Assembly: GCA_017632755.1 (NCBI GenBank)
Contig: JAGBQU010000304.1
Span: 1-14,579, forward strand
Direction of reading: 5' to 3'
Source: Lachnospiraceae bacterium
GTDB taxonomy: Bacteria > Bacillota_A > Clostridia > Lachnospirales > Lachnospiraceae
Length of the DNA: 14,579 bases
Part shown: one piece after another, positions 1 through 7,924 of the stretch
Numbering within the stretch: the first letter of the stretch is position 1
Layout: each line of letters opens with the position of its first letter
Program-made: the position numbers and the translations under genes
The notes under the pieces: generated by a model
What the model saw: only the letters and a program-made list of their open reading frames with translations
Database searches by the model: none
What the model was told of the DNA's origin: nothing

Positions 1-1022
1 AAATACATGCGCACCGCGAGAAAGATCGCAAGATACATCCGCTTTTTGAGCAGAAATAAAAACAGCTTCTCTGCGGGGGTAAGACGGTCCATCGTGTGGC
101 AGCGCAGCGCCTCTTCCACATCCGCTCTTTCCCGCACACGCTTCATATCGCTGCGATGTTCCCGGTAAGGCGCCTTTTTCTTCTTGTAAATGCCGCCCTT
201 GACATACAAAACGGTCAGGCACAAAAAATCGTTTATGATCTGCGGCTTTAAATCATAGATCCCCTTCTGATCCGAAATGCGCGAGAGATTTTCCTTCATG
301 ATCCGTATCTTATCCATGTAAGTGACATCATATTTCATGGTCATCGAGCTGTCATTCATAAAATAAATATACGGAAAAAAGTCTCTGACCACAACTACCT
401 TTGCGGCATCCAGGAACATGCACAGCGAAAACTGATAATCCTCGCCGATGCTGACCCGATCGGCGCACAGAGACAGATTTTTCTGCACGAGCGTCCGTCT
501 CACCAGCTTGGTCACACGGTTGGGCTGCAGCCTCCGTCCAAAAAAACTTCCGTCGTTGATCAGGATCGGAAACATCTCATCGATCAGCTGGGAAGGGGTA
601 AACACATTCCTTGAAAACTCCATCTGCTCGGTCCACTCTTCCCGCTCTCCCTGCTCATAGACATGTCGCAGACCACAGCAGGCGATATCCGCATCGTGAG
701 CGGAGGCCTCCTCATAAAGGCGTTCATACATGTCCGGCATGATATAATCATCGCTGTCAACATAGCCGATATACTCCCCCAGAGCCATCTCACTGCCCGC
801 CTTCCAGGCACTGGTCAGACCGCCGTTTGGCTTGTGCAGCACGCGGACTCTCGGATCCTTCTTTGCATATTCGTCGCACATCTCCACCGAGGCATCGCTT
901 CCGCCGTCATCTACGAGCAGGATCTCGATATCCGCAAGCGTCTGACCCAGAACGCTCTCCATGCAGCGTTCCAGATATTTTTCCATATTATAGACAGGTA
1001 TGACAACACTGACCTTTGGCAT
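1..1022 (-). CDS. Family 2 glycosyltransferase, C-terminus cut by the window edge
   Basis: The frame stays open from an ATG at 1022 to the left edge (about 340 residues), so the C-terminus is missing. The N-terminus is a GT-A fold: the strand and loop VSVVIPVYN (residues 4-12), the nucleotide-binding VDDG (37-40), and the metal/sugar-nucleotide DSDD (89-92) in a GEYIGYVDSDDY context. Family knowledge: such enzymes transfer a sugar from a nucleotide-sugar to an acceptor on the cytoplasmic face of the membrane. The visible C-terminal part is basic and then hydrophobic (FLFLLKK, then LAIFLAV), suggesting membrane association. The site AGGAG lies 6 bases before the ATG, and the upstream glycosyltransferase ends 9 bases away, so the two are surely co-transcribed. 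Where other members have SxARNAG this protein has SAWKAG, a variant I believe is also found in the family. Sugar and acceptor cannot be deduced. Confidence 0.93.
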   Translation of the reverse strand, partial: MPKVSVVIPVYNMEKYLERCMESVLGQTLADIEILLVDDGGSDASVEMCDEYAKKDPRVRVLHKPNGGLTSAWKAGSEMALGEYIGYVDSDDYIMPDMYERLYEEASAHDADIACCGLRHVYEQGEREEWTEQMEFSRNVFTPSQLIDEMFPILINDGSFFGRRLQPNRVTKLVRRTLVQKNLSLCADRVSIGEDYQFSLCMFLDAAKVVVVRDFFPYIYFMNDSSMTMKYDVTYMDKIRIMKENLSRISDQKGIYDLKPQIINDFLCLTVLYVKGGIYKKKKAPYREHRSDMKRVRERADVEEALRCHTMDRLTPAEKLFLFLLKKRMYLAIFLAVRMY

Positions 1023-1031
1023 GGTATTCTC

Positions 1032-2021
1032 CTATCCTTTGTTTTTCATCTCAGGATTCAATCTTCGATATATATACGGGCTCACCGCAAAGATAAGGTA
1101 TCCGATCCATGTTCTGAGCTTCAGATTATGATACCTCCGATTCGCCACTCTCGCCTTCTTCACACAGGCCTTCAGCCTTTTCATCTCGCCTCTGCACGAT
1201 GGGTGCTCCCTGCAGAAGGCAGCAAGGGGATAATAATAACGGATCGCACCGTCCGCCCTCGCTCTGAGTGCACAGGCCACAAGCTCCGGCTCCCCTTTCT
1301 CCTCAAAAAAACGGATCCTCTCATCAAGCGCATCGATCCAGTTGAGTCTCCGAAGGGAAAAGGCCTCCCTCGTGATACTACCGGCGGCATCATAATACCC
1401 ATACATCGGGGTCTTTACATACACGCCCTTTTGGCAAAGATCAAAGATCCGGTATGTGGTAGCTTCATCCTCATGAATCTTTCCCTTGGGAAAACGGACC
1501 TCTCTCCACAACGCACTCTTGTAAAGCTTATTCCATGCAACGATGAAATAGGTCGCATCCTCGTGATTGGCGTCGTAAAGATTTCTCAAAAGCGCATTCC
1601 TGTCATATACTTCCACGACCGGATCATCCGAAACCTCTTCCAACGCTTCGCCCGTCACCGTGACATAGGAGCACAGAGCGACATCACTCCCGGTGGCAAT
1701 GAGCTGCTCATACAGATTCCGGACAAACGACGGTGCAATGTAATCGTCGCTGTCGACAAATGCGATGTACTCTCCCAAGGCCTTATCAAGCCCCGCATTT
1801 CTCGCATCGGAGAGTCCGCCGTTTTGCTTGTGTATCACACGGATCCGCGAATCTTTTTCGGCAAGGGAATCGCAGAGCAGACCGCACCCATCCGGCGATC
1901 CGTCATCGACCAAAAGGATCTCCAGATTGGAATATGTCTGCGACTGTATGGATTTTACGCATCGTTCCAGATAGGCCTCCACATTATAGATGGGGACAAT
2001 AACGGATATGAGCGGCTGCAT
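1032..2021 (-). CDS. Family 2 glycosyltransferase
   Basis: Second of three consecutive GT2 genes (329 residues). GT-A hallmarks are ISVIVPIYN (residues 5-13 from the chosen start), VDDGSPDG starting near 38 and DSDD at 90-93, followed by a mostly helical C-terminal part ending in a hydrophobic and basic stretch near WIGYLIF. Start choice: an ATG at 2027 directly follows the stop of the upstream gene (TAAATG), but the ribosome site AAGAGG at 2031-2036 is only 3 bases from it and 9 bases from the ATG at 2021. The 2021 start (MQPLISV) is therefore preferred. The SD lies inside the last codons of the upstream gene, so translation is probably coupled. Likely role, by inference: adding one sugar in a surface polysaccharide repeat on the cytoplasmic side. 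Donor and acceptor are unknown. Confidence 0.94.
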   Translation of the reverse strand: MQPLISVIVPIYNVEAYLERCVKSIQSQTYSNLEILLVDDGSPDGCGLLCDSLAEKDSRIRVIHKQNGGLSDARNAGLDKALGEYIAFVDSDDYIAPSFVRNLYEQLIATGSDVALCSYVTVTGEALEEVSDDPVVEVYDRNALLRNLYDANHEDATYFIVAWNKLYKSALWREVRFPKGKIHEDEATTYRIFDLCQKGVYVKTPMYGYYDAAGSITREAFSLRRLNWIDALDERIRFFEEKGEPELVACALRARADGAIRYYYPLAAFCREHPSCRGEMKRLKACVKKARVANRRYHNLKLRTWIGYLIFAVSPYIYRRLNPEMKNKG

Positions 2022-2027
2022 AGTCAT

Positions 2028-3062
2028 TTACCTCTTGCGCAATAGCCTGACGATCACTCCCCTGCAATATACCATGAGATACACAAGGTTCGTCTGCTTT
2101 CTCTTCATAAAAAAATAGATGATCTTATAATCGAGTAGATGCAGATGGATCTTTTCCTCTGCATCCCGAAGAACCTCACTCAGCTGATCCTCATAGGTTC
2201 GGATGAGACTCTTTTTGGCATCCCGCCCCATCGCGTTCTCAAAAGCCAGTTCCTCCACGTCATCCAAAAATTCCTTGACCAGCTTGTCGCGCAATGCACA
2301 GTTCTCCTTATGGCCGGGAAAGAGCGCCCGAAAAGCCTCGCAGACTCTCCCGTAAAGCTGCATCGTAAGTGTCAGCTTGTTCTCCCTGCGTTTGGTCGAG
2401 AGCGTCGTACCCCTGTCATCCTGAATATATTCATACACCGGTGCACTGACCACGGAAAAGGTCTTAACCTGCTTCAGATAAGCCAGATTGAACAAAAGAT
2501 CCTCCCCCAGATTGAGCTCCCGGGGAAACTCTTCCCGTATCAGTTCTCTCTTAAACAGCTTGTTCCACGGCATGTTGAGGAATCCTGCATGATAAAGTTT
2601 ATAGAGATACTCCTCTTCACTCCGATCGTGCTTCTCCCAAGGATCGGCACCTTGTAAAATGGGAGATACGGTTTCCGGAAGTCTTGGGATTTCCCTTCCG
2701 AAATACCGATGATTGTAGCCTGCGATCACCAGATCGCAGTCCGTCTCTTCTATTGCCCGGACCAGCATTTCAACCGAGTCCGGCTGTACGTAATCATCGC
2801 TGTCAACAAAACGGATGTACTTCCCCTTCGCCCCCGCGATGCCGTGATTTCTCGATGCGGATACCCCTTCATTTTTACGGTTCAAAACGCGGATCCGATC
2901 GTCCAAGGCAGCCAGCCGGTCTGCCAGAATACCCGAAGCATCGGGTGCACCTTCCACGACCAGAAGGATCTCCATGTCCGTATAGGTCTGTGCAAGCAGG
3001 CTGTTTACACAGCGCTCCAGTGTCTCTTCACTTTTATATACAGGCACAACAACACTTACCAT
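2028..3062 (-). CDS. Family 2 glycosyltransferase with altered DDG motif
   Basis: 344 residues, first of the three GT2 genes in transcription order. The GT-A opening VSVVVPVYK (residues 2-10) and the metal-site DSDD (87-90, in RFVDSDDY) are intact. At the position where its neighbours read VDDG this protein reads VVEG (residues 35-38), so the conserved Asp pair that helps hold the nucleotide is replaced by Val-Glu. It could be an active variant with a different donor or a weakened enzyme; sequence alone does not decide. The C-terminus (LLRKR) is basic. The ribosome site AAGGAG sits 5 bases before the ATG, and the upstream membrane-protein gene ends 12 bases away. Its own last codons contain the SD of the next gene. 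Clearly part of the glycan cluster; sugar specificity unknown. Confidence 0.93.
   Translation of the reverse strand: MVSVVVPVYKSEETLERCVNSLLAQTYTDMEILLVVEGAPDASGILADRLAALDDRIRVLNRKNEGVSASRNHGIAGAKGKYIRFVDSDDYVQPDSVEMLVRAIEETDCDLVIAGYNHRYFGREIPRLPETVSPILQGADPWEKHDRSEEEYLYKLYHAGFLNMPWNKLFKRELIREEFPRELNLGEDLLFNLAYLKQVKTFSVVSAPVYEYIQDDRGTTLSTKRRENKLTLTMQLYGRVCEAFRALFPGHKENCALRDKLVKEFLDDVEELAFENAMGRDAKKSLIRTYEDQLSEVLRDAEEKIHLHLLDYKIIYFFMKRKQTNLVYLMVYCRGVIVRLLRKR
2031..2036 (-). promoter_or_regulatory. Ribosome binding site deciding the start of the second GT2
   Basis: AAGAGG on the minus strand overlaps the last codons of the upstream glycosyltransferase. It is 3 bases from the ATG at 2027 and 9 bases from the ATG at 2021. 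The second distance is workable and the first is too short, so the site supports the shorter protein. Confidence 0.6.
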
Positions 3063-3074
3063 GAAAACTCCTTA

Positions 3075-5114
3075 TCACACATTCATACTGTAGAGTACCA
3101 ACCGATAGATCATATACCAGTTCATATAGATCATGACCAGAAGCGAGACACGGCTGATCACGGATCTGGGCAGCCTGCTCCGCAGCTTCCTTGTAAAAAA
3201 ACAGACAAACAGCGGGACAAACAGCGGAATAAAATATCTTCCCTGCACCCCCTCTATGACATCGCTGCCCACCGCAGTATAGGTCACATACATGGAAGTC
3301 CATATGACAGCCGTCGTTCCAAACAGCATAAGCACGGTGAGGATCACATGAAATTTGGACAAAAGCCTTCTCTCCTCATCCTTCGGCCTCCACATACTGA
3401 GCCAAATACCCAGAACAAGGGCGATCCACGTAAACACGATGGGCGCCTTTCCCAGATAGCCATAGTTCAAAAACGAATCCACTGTCAGACTCTCTGCCGC
3501 CTTAACAACGATCGACTTTAAGAGCAGCACCGTATAGGCGAGCGGGTTGGAAAAAATATACCCGATCTGTCCCACATTGTTCGTACCGGCAGAACGCTTA
3601 TCTCCGGCATATGCAAAGTTGCTCACGAGCTGGTGATTGGTCGTGGAAACGGGGGTGGGACGGAAAATATCATAGATCATCAAAAAGACCACTGCACATA
3701 TGGCCAGCTTAAAGATGACCTCCTGTCCCCGATTGTCAAACTTTTGTTTCCCCAAAAACAGCAGAAGAAGCAGCATGACTATATAAACAGGCTTTGATAC
3801 ACTGCCGCACACAAACGCGAGGAGCATCCCCAGGGTCGCCTGCCACGTCAGTTTTTTCTCCGGCTCCAGAAGCTCATTCATCATAAGAACGGTTCCCAGG
3901 ATCAGAAATGCGGTAACGACCATATCCCGCGTCAGGGAACATGCCATAAAAAGATTGTTGGGCAAAAGCGCAATAGCCGTCGCGAGGATCTGATATCTTC
4001 CTGCCAGCGCAATTGCAATATACATGACCAGAATATAGCACAGAAGCCCCCCCAGCTTGGCAAGCTGCACCGATGTAGCAAAATCCGCGCCGATCATTCT
4101 GGCAATGCGAAAGCCGAGCGCATTAGGCAAATATACCCGGTTCTCCGCGCGGACCATGCGGCTCTGCGTCTTGATGTCCGCCCAGCTAAAATCATTGTTT
4201 CGCTGTTCATAGGCTTCGATCAGCTGCCGCTCCTGCGGGTTATAAAAGAATGGAAGCAGGTTTCCCTTCAGCTGCATGGCCGCCTCGGTCGTCATGATCG
4301 TGGATCCGAAGGACAGATCATAGGCACTCTTGGCATGCACATGCTCATCAAAGCCCACCTGATTCGTCCCGACGCCCCATATCATGGAAATGCCCAGAAG
4401 GAGCGCAGCGACTGCAAAAATATCCTGTGGTCTTGCAGCGATCCAGTCACCGCACCGGATCACCATAACCGTCAAGAGGAATAACAAAAACAGCAAAAAG
4501 ACCCGCAGCATGTTCGGATCAAACGCATTGGACATGGTGACCGTGATATCTTCGGGATAAATCGGTTCCGACGCAAGGAAGGTCAGCTCGATATCTTTCC
4601 CATAGGCATTGACATTCGTGATACCGGCGTCAATACGCGGGTCGATGCTGCAGTATACAGTGGTCTCCTTATCATTGTTTGAAACGCGGAGCGTATAACC
4701 TCCCTTTTGTTCCAGCAGGATACGGAGATCAAATTTATGGATATAATAGGGTTTCTTTAAGCGAAAACGAATATTTGTCTGTGTCAGCTCACGGAACAGA
4801 TTCCCGTCCACCTCAACGATTCCCGCTTCATATTCCGGTACATATTCCCTGCCGTAGTATTCCGCAAGAAGTCTTTCGTTCTCCTGATTGATCCGGATGC
4901 TCTCCGTCTCCTCCTCCGTCAGAGGGATCAGATCATCCTTTTGAGAGATCCGCACAAACTCCGACTGCAGATCGACACTGATCGGCTTTTCCTTGATCCA
5001 GAGCGCCTTGAACTGAAATACAACACACTCCGTGAGCATCGCCATGGTGAATAAAAAGATCAAAAGGAACAATCCTTCCAATCCCTTCTTACTCTTCTCA
5101 AGCTTCTCTCGCAT
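3075..5114 (-). CDS. Large polytopic membrane protein, DUF2142 type (GT-C-like)
   Basis: 679 residues. Layout: a short basic N-terminus, one membrane segment (about 14-34), a roughly 165-residue beta-rich extracellular-looking part (about 40-200), then about ten membrane segments (from about 203). Two signatures fit DUF2142: an acidic/His loop DEHVH at 256-260 at the head of the transmembrane block (family members usually show a DExxH-like PDEPAH) and GVQGRYFIPL at 622-631 near the end. DUF2142 proteins are predicted membrane glycosyltransferases or related polysaccharide proteins resembling GT-C enzymes, which use lipid-linked sugars outside the membrane; this is family inference, not proof. 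The ATG at 5114 has AGAGAGG about 8 bases upstream and overlaps the end of the preceding gene by 17 bases. It is followed 12 bases later by the first GT2. The likely role is extracytoplasmic modification or transfer of the glycan made by its neighbours. Confidence 0.82.
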   Translation of the reverse strand: MREKLEKSKKGLEGLFLLIFLFTMAMLTECVVFQFKALWIKEKPISVDLQSEFVRISQKDDLIPLTEEETESIRINQENERLLAEYYGREYVPEYEAGIVEVDGNLFRELTQTNIRFRLKKPYYIHKFDLRILLEQKGGYTLRVSNNDKETTVYCSIDPRIDAGITNVNAYGKDIELTFLASEPIYPEDITVTMSNAFDPNMLRVFLLFLLFLLTVMVIRCGDWIAARPQDIFAVAALLLGISMIWGVGTNQVGFDEHVHAKSAYDLSFGSTIMTTEAAMQLKGNLLPFFYNPQERQLIEAYEQRNNDFSWADIKTQSRMVRAENRVYLPNALGFRIARMIGADFATSVQLAKLGGLLCYILVMYIAIALAGRYQILATAIALLPNNLFMACSLTRDMVVTAFLILGTVLMMNELLEPEKKLTWQATLGMLLAFVCGSVSKPVYIVMLLLLLFLGKQKFDNRGQEVIFKLAICAVVFLMIYDIFRPTPVSTTNHQLVSNFAYAGDKRSAGTNNVGQIGYIFSNPLAYTVLLLKSIVVKAAESLTVDSFLNYGYLGKAPIVFTWIALVLGIWLSMWRPKDEERRLLSKFHVILTVLMLFGTTAVIWTSMYVTYTAVGSDVIEGVQGRYFIPLFVPLFVCFFTRKLRSRLPRSVISRVSLLVMIYMNWYMIYRLVLYSMNV

Positions 5115-5790
5115 CGCGTTTTCCTCTCTTTCTTACGGGATACGATACAGCCATGGACACTGCCAAAAGCACAAACGTCATCAGGCGGAAATCGTAAAGC
5201 AACGGAAACGTGTCATGCGTGTATACATACATGGTCTTTAAGCTTCCGTCGAGCGTCTTGGTCCCCTGCATGGTCATCGTGTGATCGATCAGTGTATGAT
5301 TGGCCAAAAGTGCCGGGGGATTACCATCTGCGGCCGCCCCCTCATAAAAAAAACGGATGATGATATCTCCCATACAATTTTCACTGTCTGCAAACGGCAG
5401 ATAGACATACTGCATATCCGCACATTCTGAGAGAGGATACACATTATCACTGAGAAGTTCTCCGAAGAGCTGCTCCTCATCCGTGCTGCGCTCATACACC
5501 TGATAATGCAAAAGGATCTCATCCTCCCCGCTCCCTCCCTTTGAGACGGCAACCTGTATGCCTCTCATCGGATTGCCGGCGGTGTTGAGCGAATACGAGA
5601 GCATTTCCCGATCCGAAAGCGGTATGGCAAACTCTGCATCCCCTTCCTCCTCGGTCACGTTAATTTGATAGGTGTCGAGCACTTTCTTTGGAAAAAGTAA
5701 ACTACCAATAAACCCTGCCAGACATAACAGGGTTAATATTGGTAGCACAATATGTTCTATATGACAATCCAACTGTTTCAGCTTTTTCAT
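5098..5790 (-). CDS. Small membrane-anchored protein with extracytoplasmic domain, unknown function
   Basis: 230 residues; no family recognised. A basic, polar N-terminus is followed by a membrane segment (about 14-33), a roughly 160-residue beta-rich extracellular-looking domain with many acidic residues, a second membrane segment (about 205-220) and a basic tail (RKRGKRDAREA). Both termini are predicted in the cytoplasm. Start choice: an in-frame ATG at 5829 overlaps the leuA stop, but the ATG at 5790 has AAGGA with 6-base spacing and gives a normal membrane-protein start (MKKLKQ), so 5790 is used. The stop lies 17 bases inside the DUF2142 gene, implying coupled translation. The plan (one membrane segment, then a beta-rich ectodomain) echoes the N-terminal half of that neighbour, so the two may work as a pair. 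Codons around the first membrane segment are notably AT-rich and form a terminator-like hairpin at 5692-5745. Confidence 0.8.
   Translation of the reverse strand: MKKLKQLDCHIEHIVLPILTLLCLAGFIGSLLFPKKVLDTYQINVTEEEGDAEFAIPLSDREMLSYSLNTAGNPMRGIQVAVSKGGSGEDEILLHYQVYERSTDEEQLFGELLSDNVYPLSECADMQYVYLPFADSENCMGDIIIRFFYEGAAADGNPPALLANHTLIDHTMTMQGTKTLDGSLKTMYVYTHDTFPLLYDFRLMTFVLLAVSMAVSYPVRKRGKRDAREA
5692..5745 (-). repeat. Terminator-like inverted repeat inside a coding region
   Basis: The arms are 5702-5717 and 5728-5745. They pair as 9 bp (5702-5710 with 5737-5745) plus 7 bp (5711-5717 with 5728-5734), with a 2-base bulge (5735-5736) and a 10-base loop (5718-5727). On the minus strand the stem is directly followed by TTTACTTTTT (5701 to 5692). 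It falls 45-88 bases after the start of the small membrane protein, in codons for residues about 16-30 of its first membrane segment. Shape and T-tract are those of an intrinsic terminator, but the position within an open frame is unusual. Confidence 0.6.
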
Positions 5791-5828
5791 AGTAGATCCT
5801 TTTTCATGCCTTTGCCGGCGGGATACCA

Positions 5829-7502
5829 TTACCGGATATGAAGTCTGTTCAGGGCAGAGAACATCGCACGCACAGACGCTCTGGTAATATTGCTGCTCAC
5901 ACCGACACCGTATGTCACTTTGCCCTCATCACTGGCAAGAAGATGGATATACGCCGCAGCTTGTGAATTGGAACCGCTTTGCAGTGCATGCTCCTCATAG
6001 TCAAGTACTTTTATGCGAACGCCGAGTGTCTCCTGGAGACCTCTCTTCACTGCATCGATCGGACCGTTTCCAACCGCGTCAAAGCTCTTTTCCACACCTT
6101 CATCGGTATAGACCACGGTAACCTTTGTATCAAATTCCGATTCGGTCTCGCCACTGAGATCCACCACATGAAGCTTGCGGAAATGAAGCGGCTCTTTCTG
6201 TTCAAGGTACTCCTCGCGGAACTTTTCCATGATCTGATCCGGAGAAACCTCTCCCTGTTTTTCGGAGATCAACTGAATGACATTCGCGAACTCCTTATGC
6301 ATTCCTTTCGGAAGCTTAAAGCCAAAGTAGGTATCCATGACAAATGCGACTCCGCCCTTGCCGGACTGAGAATTGATCCGCACAATCGGTTCATATTCCC
6401 TTCCGATATCTGCCGGATCGATCGGCAGATACGGTACCTGCCATATCTCCGAACCACGATCCTTCATCGCCTTGACGCCCTTATTGATCGCATCCTGATG
6501 CGAACCGGAGAAAGCGGTAAATACCAGCTTTCCGGCATAGGGATGACGAGGGTGGATCGGAATCTTGCAACATCTCTCATAGATCTCGATAATCTCATTG
6601 ATATGCTCGATATGGAGCTGCGGATCGATGCCCTGTGAAAACATATTGTATGCAATGTTGAGTACATCCACATTTCCGGTCCGCTCACCGTTTCCAAAGA
6701 GCGTTCCCTCCACGCGCTGCGCACCCGCAAGCAGGGAAAGTTCTGCCGTTGCAACACCGGTTCCTCTGTCATTGTGCGGATGTACGGAGAGAATGATGCT
6801 CTCACGGTCGCTGACATGCTTTAAGAACCATTCGATCCGGTCTGCAAAAACATTCGGCGTTGTCATCTCGACGGTGGACGGCAGATTGATGATAACCGGA
6901 TCCTCCTTTGTCGCTCCCCATGTCGCCGTCACAGCTTCACATACTTCGAGCGCATAATCCAGCTCCGTGCCGGTAAAGCTCTCGGGCGAATATTCCAGAA
7001 TGATCTTTCCGTCAAACTTTGCCGCTCTCTCCTTCACCATGTTGGTTCCGTCGATCGCGATCTGCTTGATCTCTTCCTTATTTTTGTTAAATACGACATC
7101 CCTCTGCAAAACGGATGTTGAATTGTAGATGTGCACGATCGCCTGCTTACATCCCTCGATCGCCTCAAAAGTGCGGTCTATGAGTTCCTCCCTGCACTGG
7201 GTGAGCACCTGGATCTTCACGTCGTCCGGGATCAGTTTTCGCTCGATCAACTGTCTGCAGTAATCATACTCAATCTGGCTGGCTGCGGGAAATCCCACCT
7301 CGATCTCCTTAAATCCCAGTTTTACCAGGAACTCAAACATCTCGATCTTTTCCTCGACCACCATTGGATCAATAAGAGCCTGATTTCCGTCTCTCAAATC
7401 CACGCTACACCAGATCGGTGCTCTCTCAATCTCTTTGTTCGGCCATTCTCTCTCCGGATAATGCTCTACCGGATTTTTGACATATCTCTTATAGTTTAAC
7501 AT
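5829..7502 (-). CDS. leuA: 2-isopropylmalate synthase
   Basis: 557 residues, the length of the longer LeuA form (yeast/actinobacterial type, also common in Clostridia). It condenses acetyl-CoA with 3-methyl-2-oxobutanoate to 2-isopropylmalate, the first committed step of leucine synthesis, in the cytoplasm. The TIM-barrel catalytic domain shows the DLRDGNQ motif (35-41), the metal-binding HPHND (241-245) and GNGERTGN (270-277). The C-terminal domain (from about 425), ending in GVGVSSNITRASVRAMFSAL, is the type that binds leucine for feedback inhibition. The start ATG at 7502 has AGGAGAGG a few bases upstream. The neighbours are not leucine genes: ptsH lies upstream and glycan genes downstream, with only 38 bases to the next chosen start and no terminator seen there. 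A strong hairpin at 7537-7560 separates it from ptsH, and I see no promoter of its own. Confidence 0.97.
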   Translation of the reverse strand: MLNYKRYVKNPVEHYPEREWPNKEIERAPIWCSVDLRDGNQALIDPMVVEEKIEMFEFLVKLGFKEIEVGFPAASQIEYDYCRQLIERKLIPDDVKIQVLTQCREELIDRTFEAIEGCKQAIVHIYNSTSVLQRDVVFNKNKEEIKQIAIDGTNMVKERAAKFDGKIILEYSPESFTGTELDYALEVCEAVTATWGATKEDPVIINLPSTVEMTTPNVFADRIEWFLKHVSDRESIILSVHPHNDRGTGVATAELSLLAGAQRVEGTLFGNGERTGNVDVLNIAYNMFSQGIDPQLHIEHINEIIEIYERCCKIPIHPRHPYAGKLVFTAFSGSHQDAINKGVKAMKDRGSEIWQVPYLPIDPADIGREYEPIVRINSQSGKGGVAFVMDTYFGFKLPKGMHKEFANVIQLISEKQGEVSPDQIMEKFREEYLEQKEPLHFRKLHVVDLSGETESEFDTKVTVVYTDEGVEKSFDAVGNGPIDAVKRGLQETLGVRIKVLDYEEHALQSGSNSQAAAYIHLLASDEGKVTYGVGVSSNITRASVRAMFSALNRLHIR

Positions 7503-7526
7503 ATGTTTATCCTCTCCTGTTCCTTT

Positions 7527-7560
7527 GAAATAATAAGAGGCCCATCAAAAGATGAGCCTC
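7527..7560 (-). terminator. Intrinsic terminator or attenuator between ptsH and leuA
   Basis: A 10 bp stem (7551-7560 with 7537-7546, including one G-T pair) with the loop TTTT is followed on the minus strand by TTATTATTTC. It begins 13 bases after the ptsH stop, and its tail ends about 24 bases before the leuA start, just before the leuA ribosome site. The stem is strong but the T-tract is interrupted, so it may end only part of the ptsH transcripts and let the rest read into leuA. Confidence 0.75.
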
Positions 7561-7573
7561 CACAATAATCCCA

Positions 7574-7837
7574 TTATTCACCGAGTCCGCTCTCAATAGC
7601 TGCGACCAAAGCTTCCAATGCTTCCGCTTCGTCCTCGCCCTCACACACAAACTCAATCTCATCTCCACACTTGACGCATGCTCCGAGCACGCTGAGCACG
7701 CTCTTTGCATTTGCGGTATTATCTCTAAATGAAAAAGTTATTAGTGATTTAAACTGCATCGCTTCCTTACATAGGATTCCAGCAGGTCTTAGATGTAGTC
7801 CGGTTGGGTTCTTGATAACTACCTTTTGACTTACCAT
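7574..7837 (-). CDS. ptsH: HPr family phosphocarrier protein
   Basis: 87 residues, the usual HPr length. HPr carries phosphate from PEP and enzyme I to sugar-specific EIIA proteins of the phosphotransferase system in the cytoplasm. The phospho-acceptor His15 lies in GLHLRPAG (13-20). Ser46 lies in NAKSVLSVLG (43-52) and matches the regulatory serine phosphorylated by HPr kinase in Firmicutes, so a part in catabolite control via CcpA is plausible. His15 rules out Crh, which has Gln there. The start ATG at 7837 follows GGAGG with 7-base spacing. Upstream is a good promoter at 7896-7924 and downstream a hairpin, so the gene can be transcribed alone. It contains several Cys (23, 54, 57), which I take as a lineage trait. 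No other PTS gene is in the window. Confidence 0.96.
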   Translation of the reverse strand: MVSQKVVIKNPTGLHLRPAGILCKEAMQFKSLITFSFRDNTANAKSVLSVLGACVKCGDEIEFVCEGEDEAEALEALVAAIESGLGE

Positions 7838-7895
7838 ACATATTCCTCCAATACATTATTCCTATATTTTTTACCCGTCTCCCTCTATTGCATAA

Positions 7896-7924
7896 ATTAT
7901 AACACTTTACCGAGCCAAACTCAA
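7896..7924 (-). promoter_or_regulatory. Sigma-A type promoter of ptsH
   Basis: On the minus strand a -35 TTGAGT (7919-7924) and a perfect -10 TATAAT (7896-7901) are separated by 17 bases, the ideal spacing. The predicted start lies near 7889, giving a leader of about 50 bases before the ptsH ATG at 7837 with no strong structure seen. The rest of the 7838-8008 gap holds no gene and no convincing terminator for glmM. Confidence 0.8.

Noticed and set aside
663..2045. A 460-codon open frame on the plus strand antisense to two glycosyltransferase genes
   Set aside because: Both opposing minus-strand frames show full GT2 motifs, and the plus-strand translation has no recognisable domain and is rich in His, Arg and Ile. 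It is a codon-bias shadow, despite its length.
5791..5829. The longer start at 5829 for the small membrane protein
   Set aside because: It would overlap the leuA stop, has no ribosome site and adds a charged stretch before the membrane segment. The ATG at 5790 has AAGGA at 6 bases.
7503..7573. Possible T-box or leucine leader peptide before leuA
   Set aside because: The gap is 71 bases and mostly a hairpin. There is no room for a T-box, and no short frame rich in Leu codons precedes the hairpin outside ptsH.
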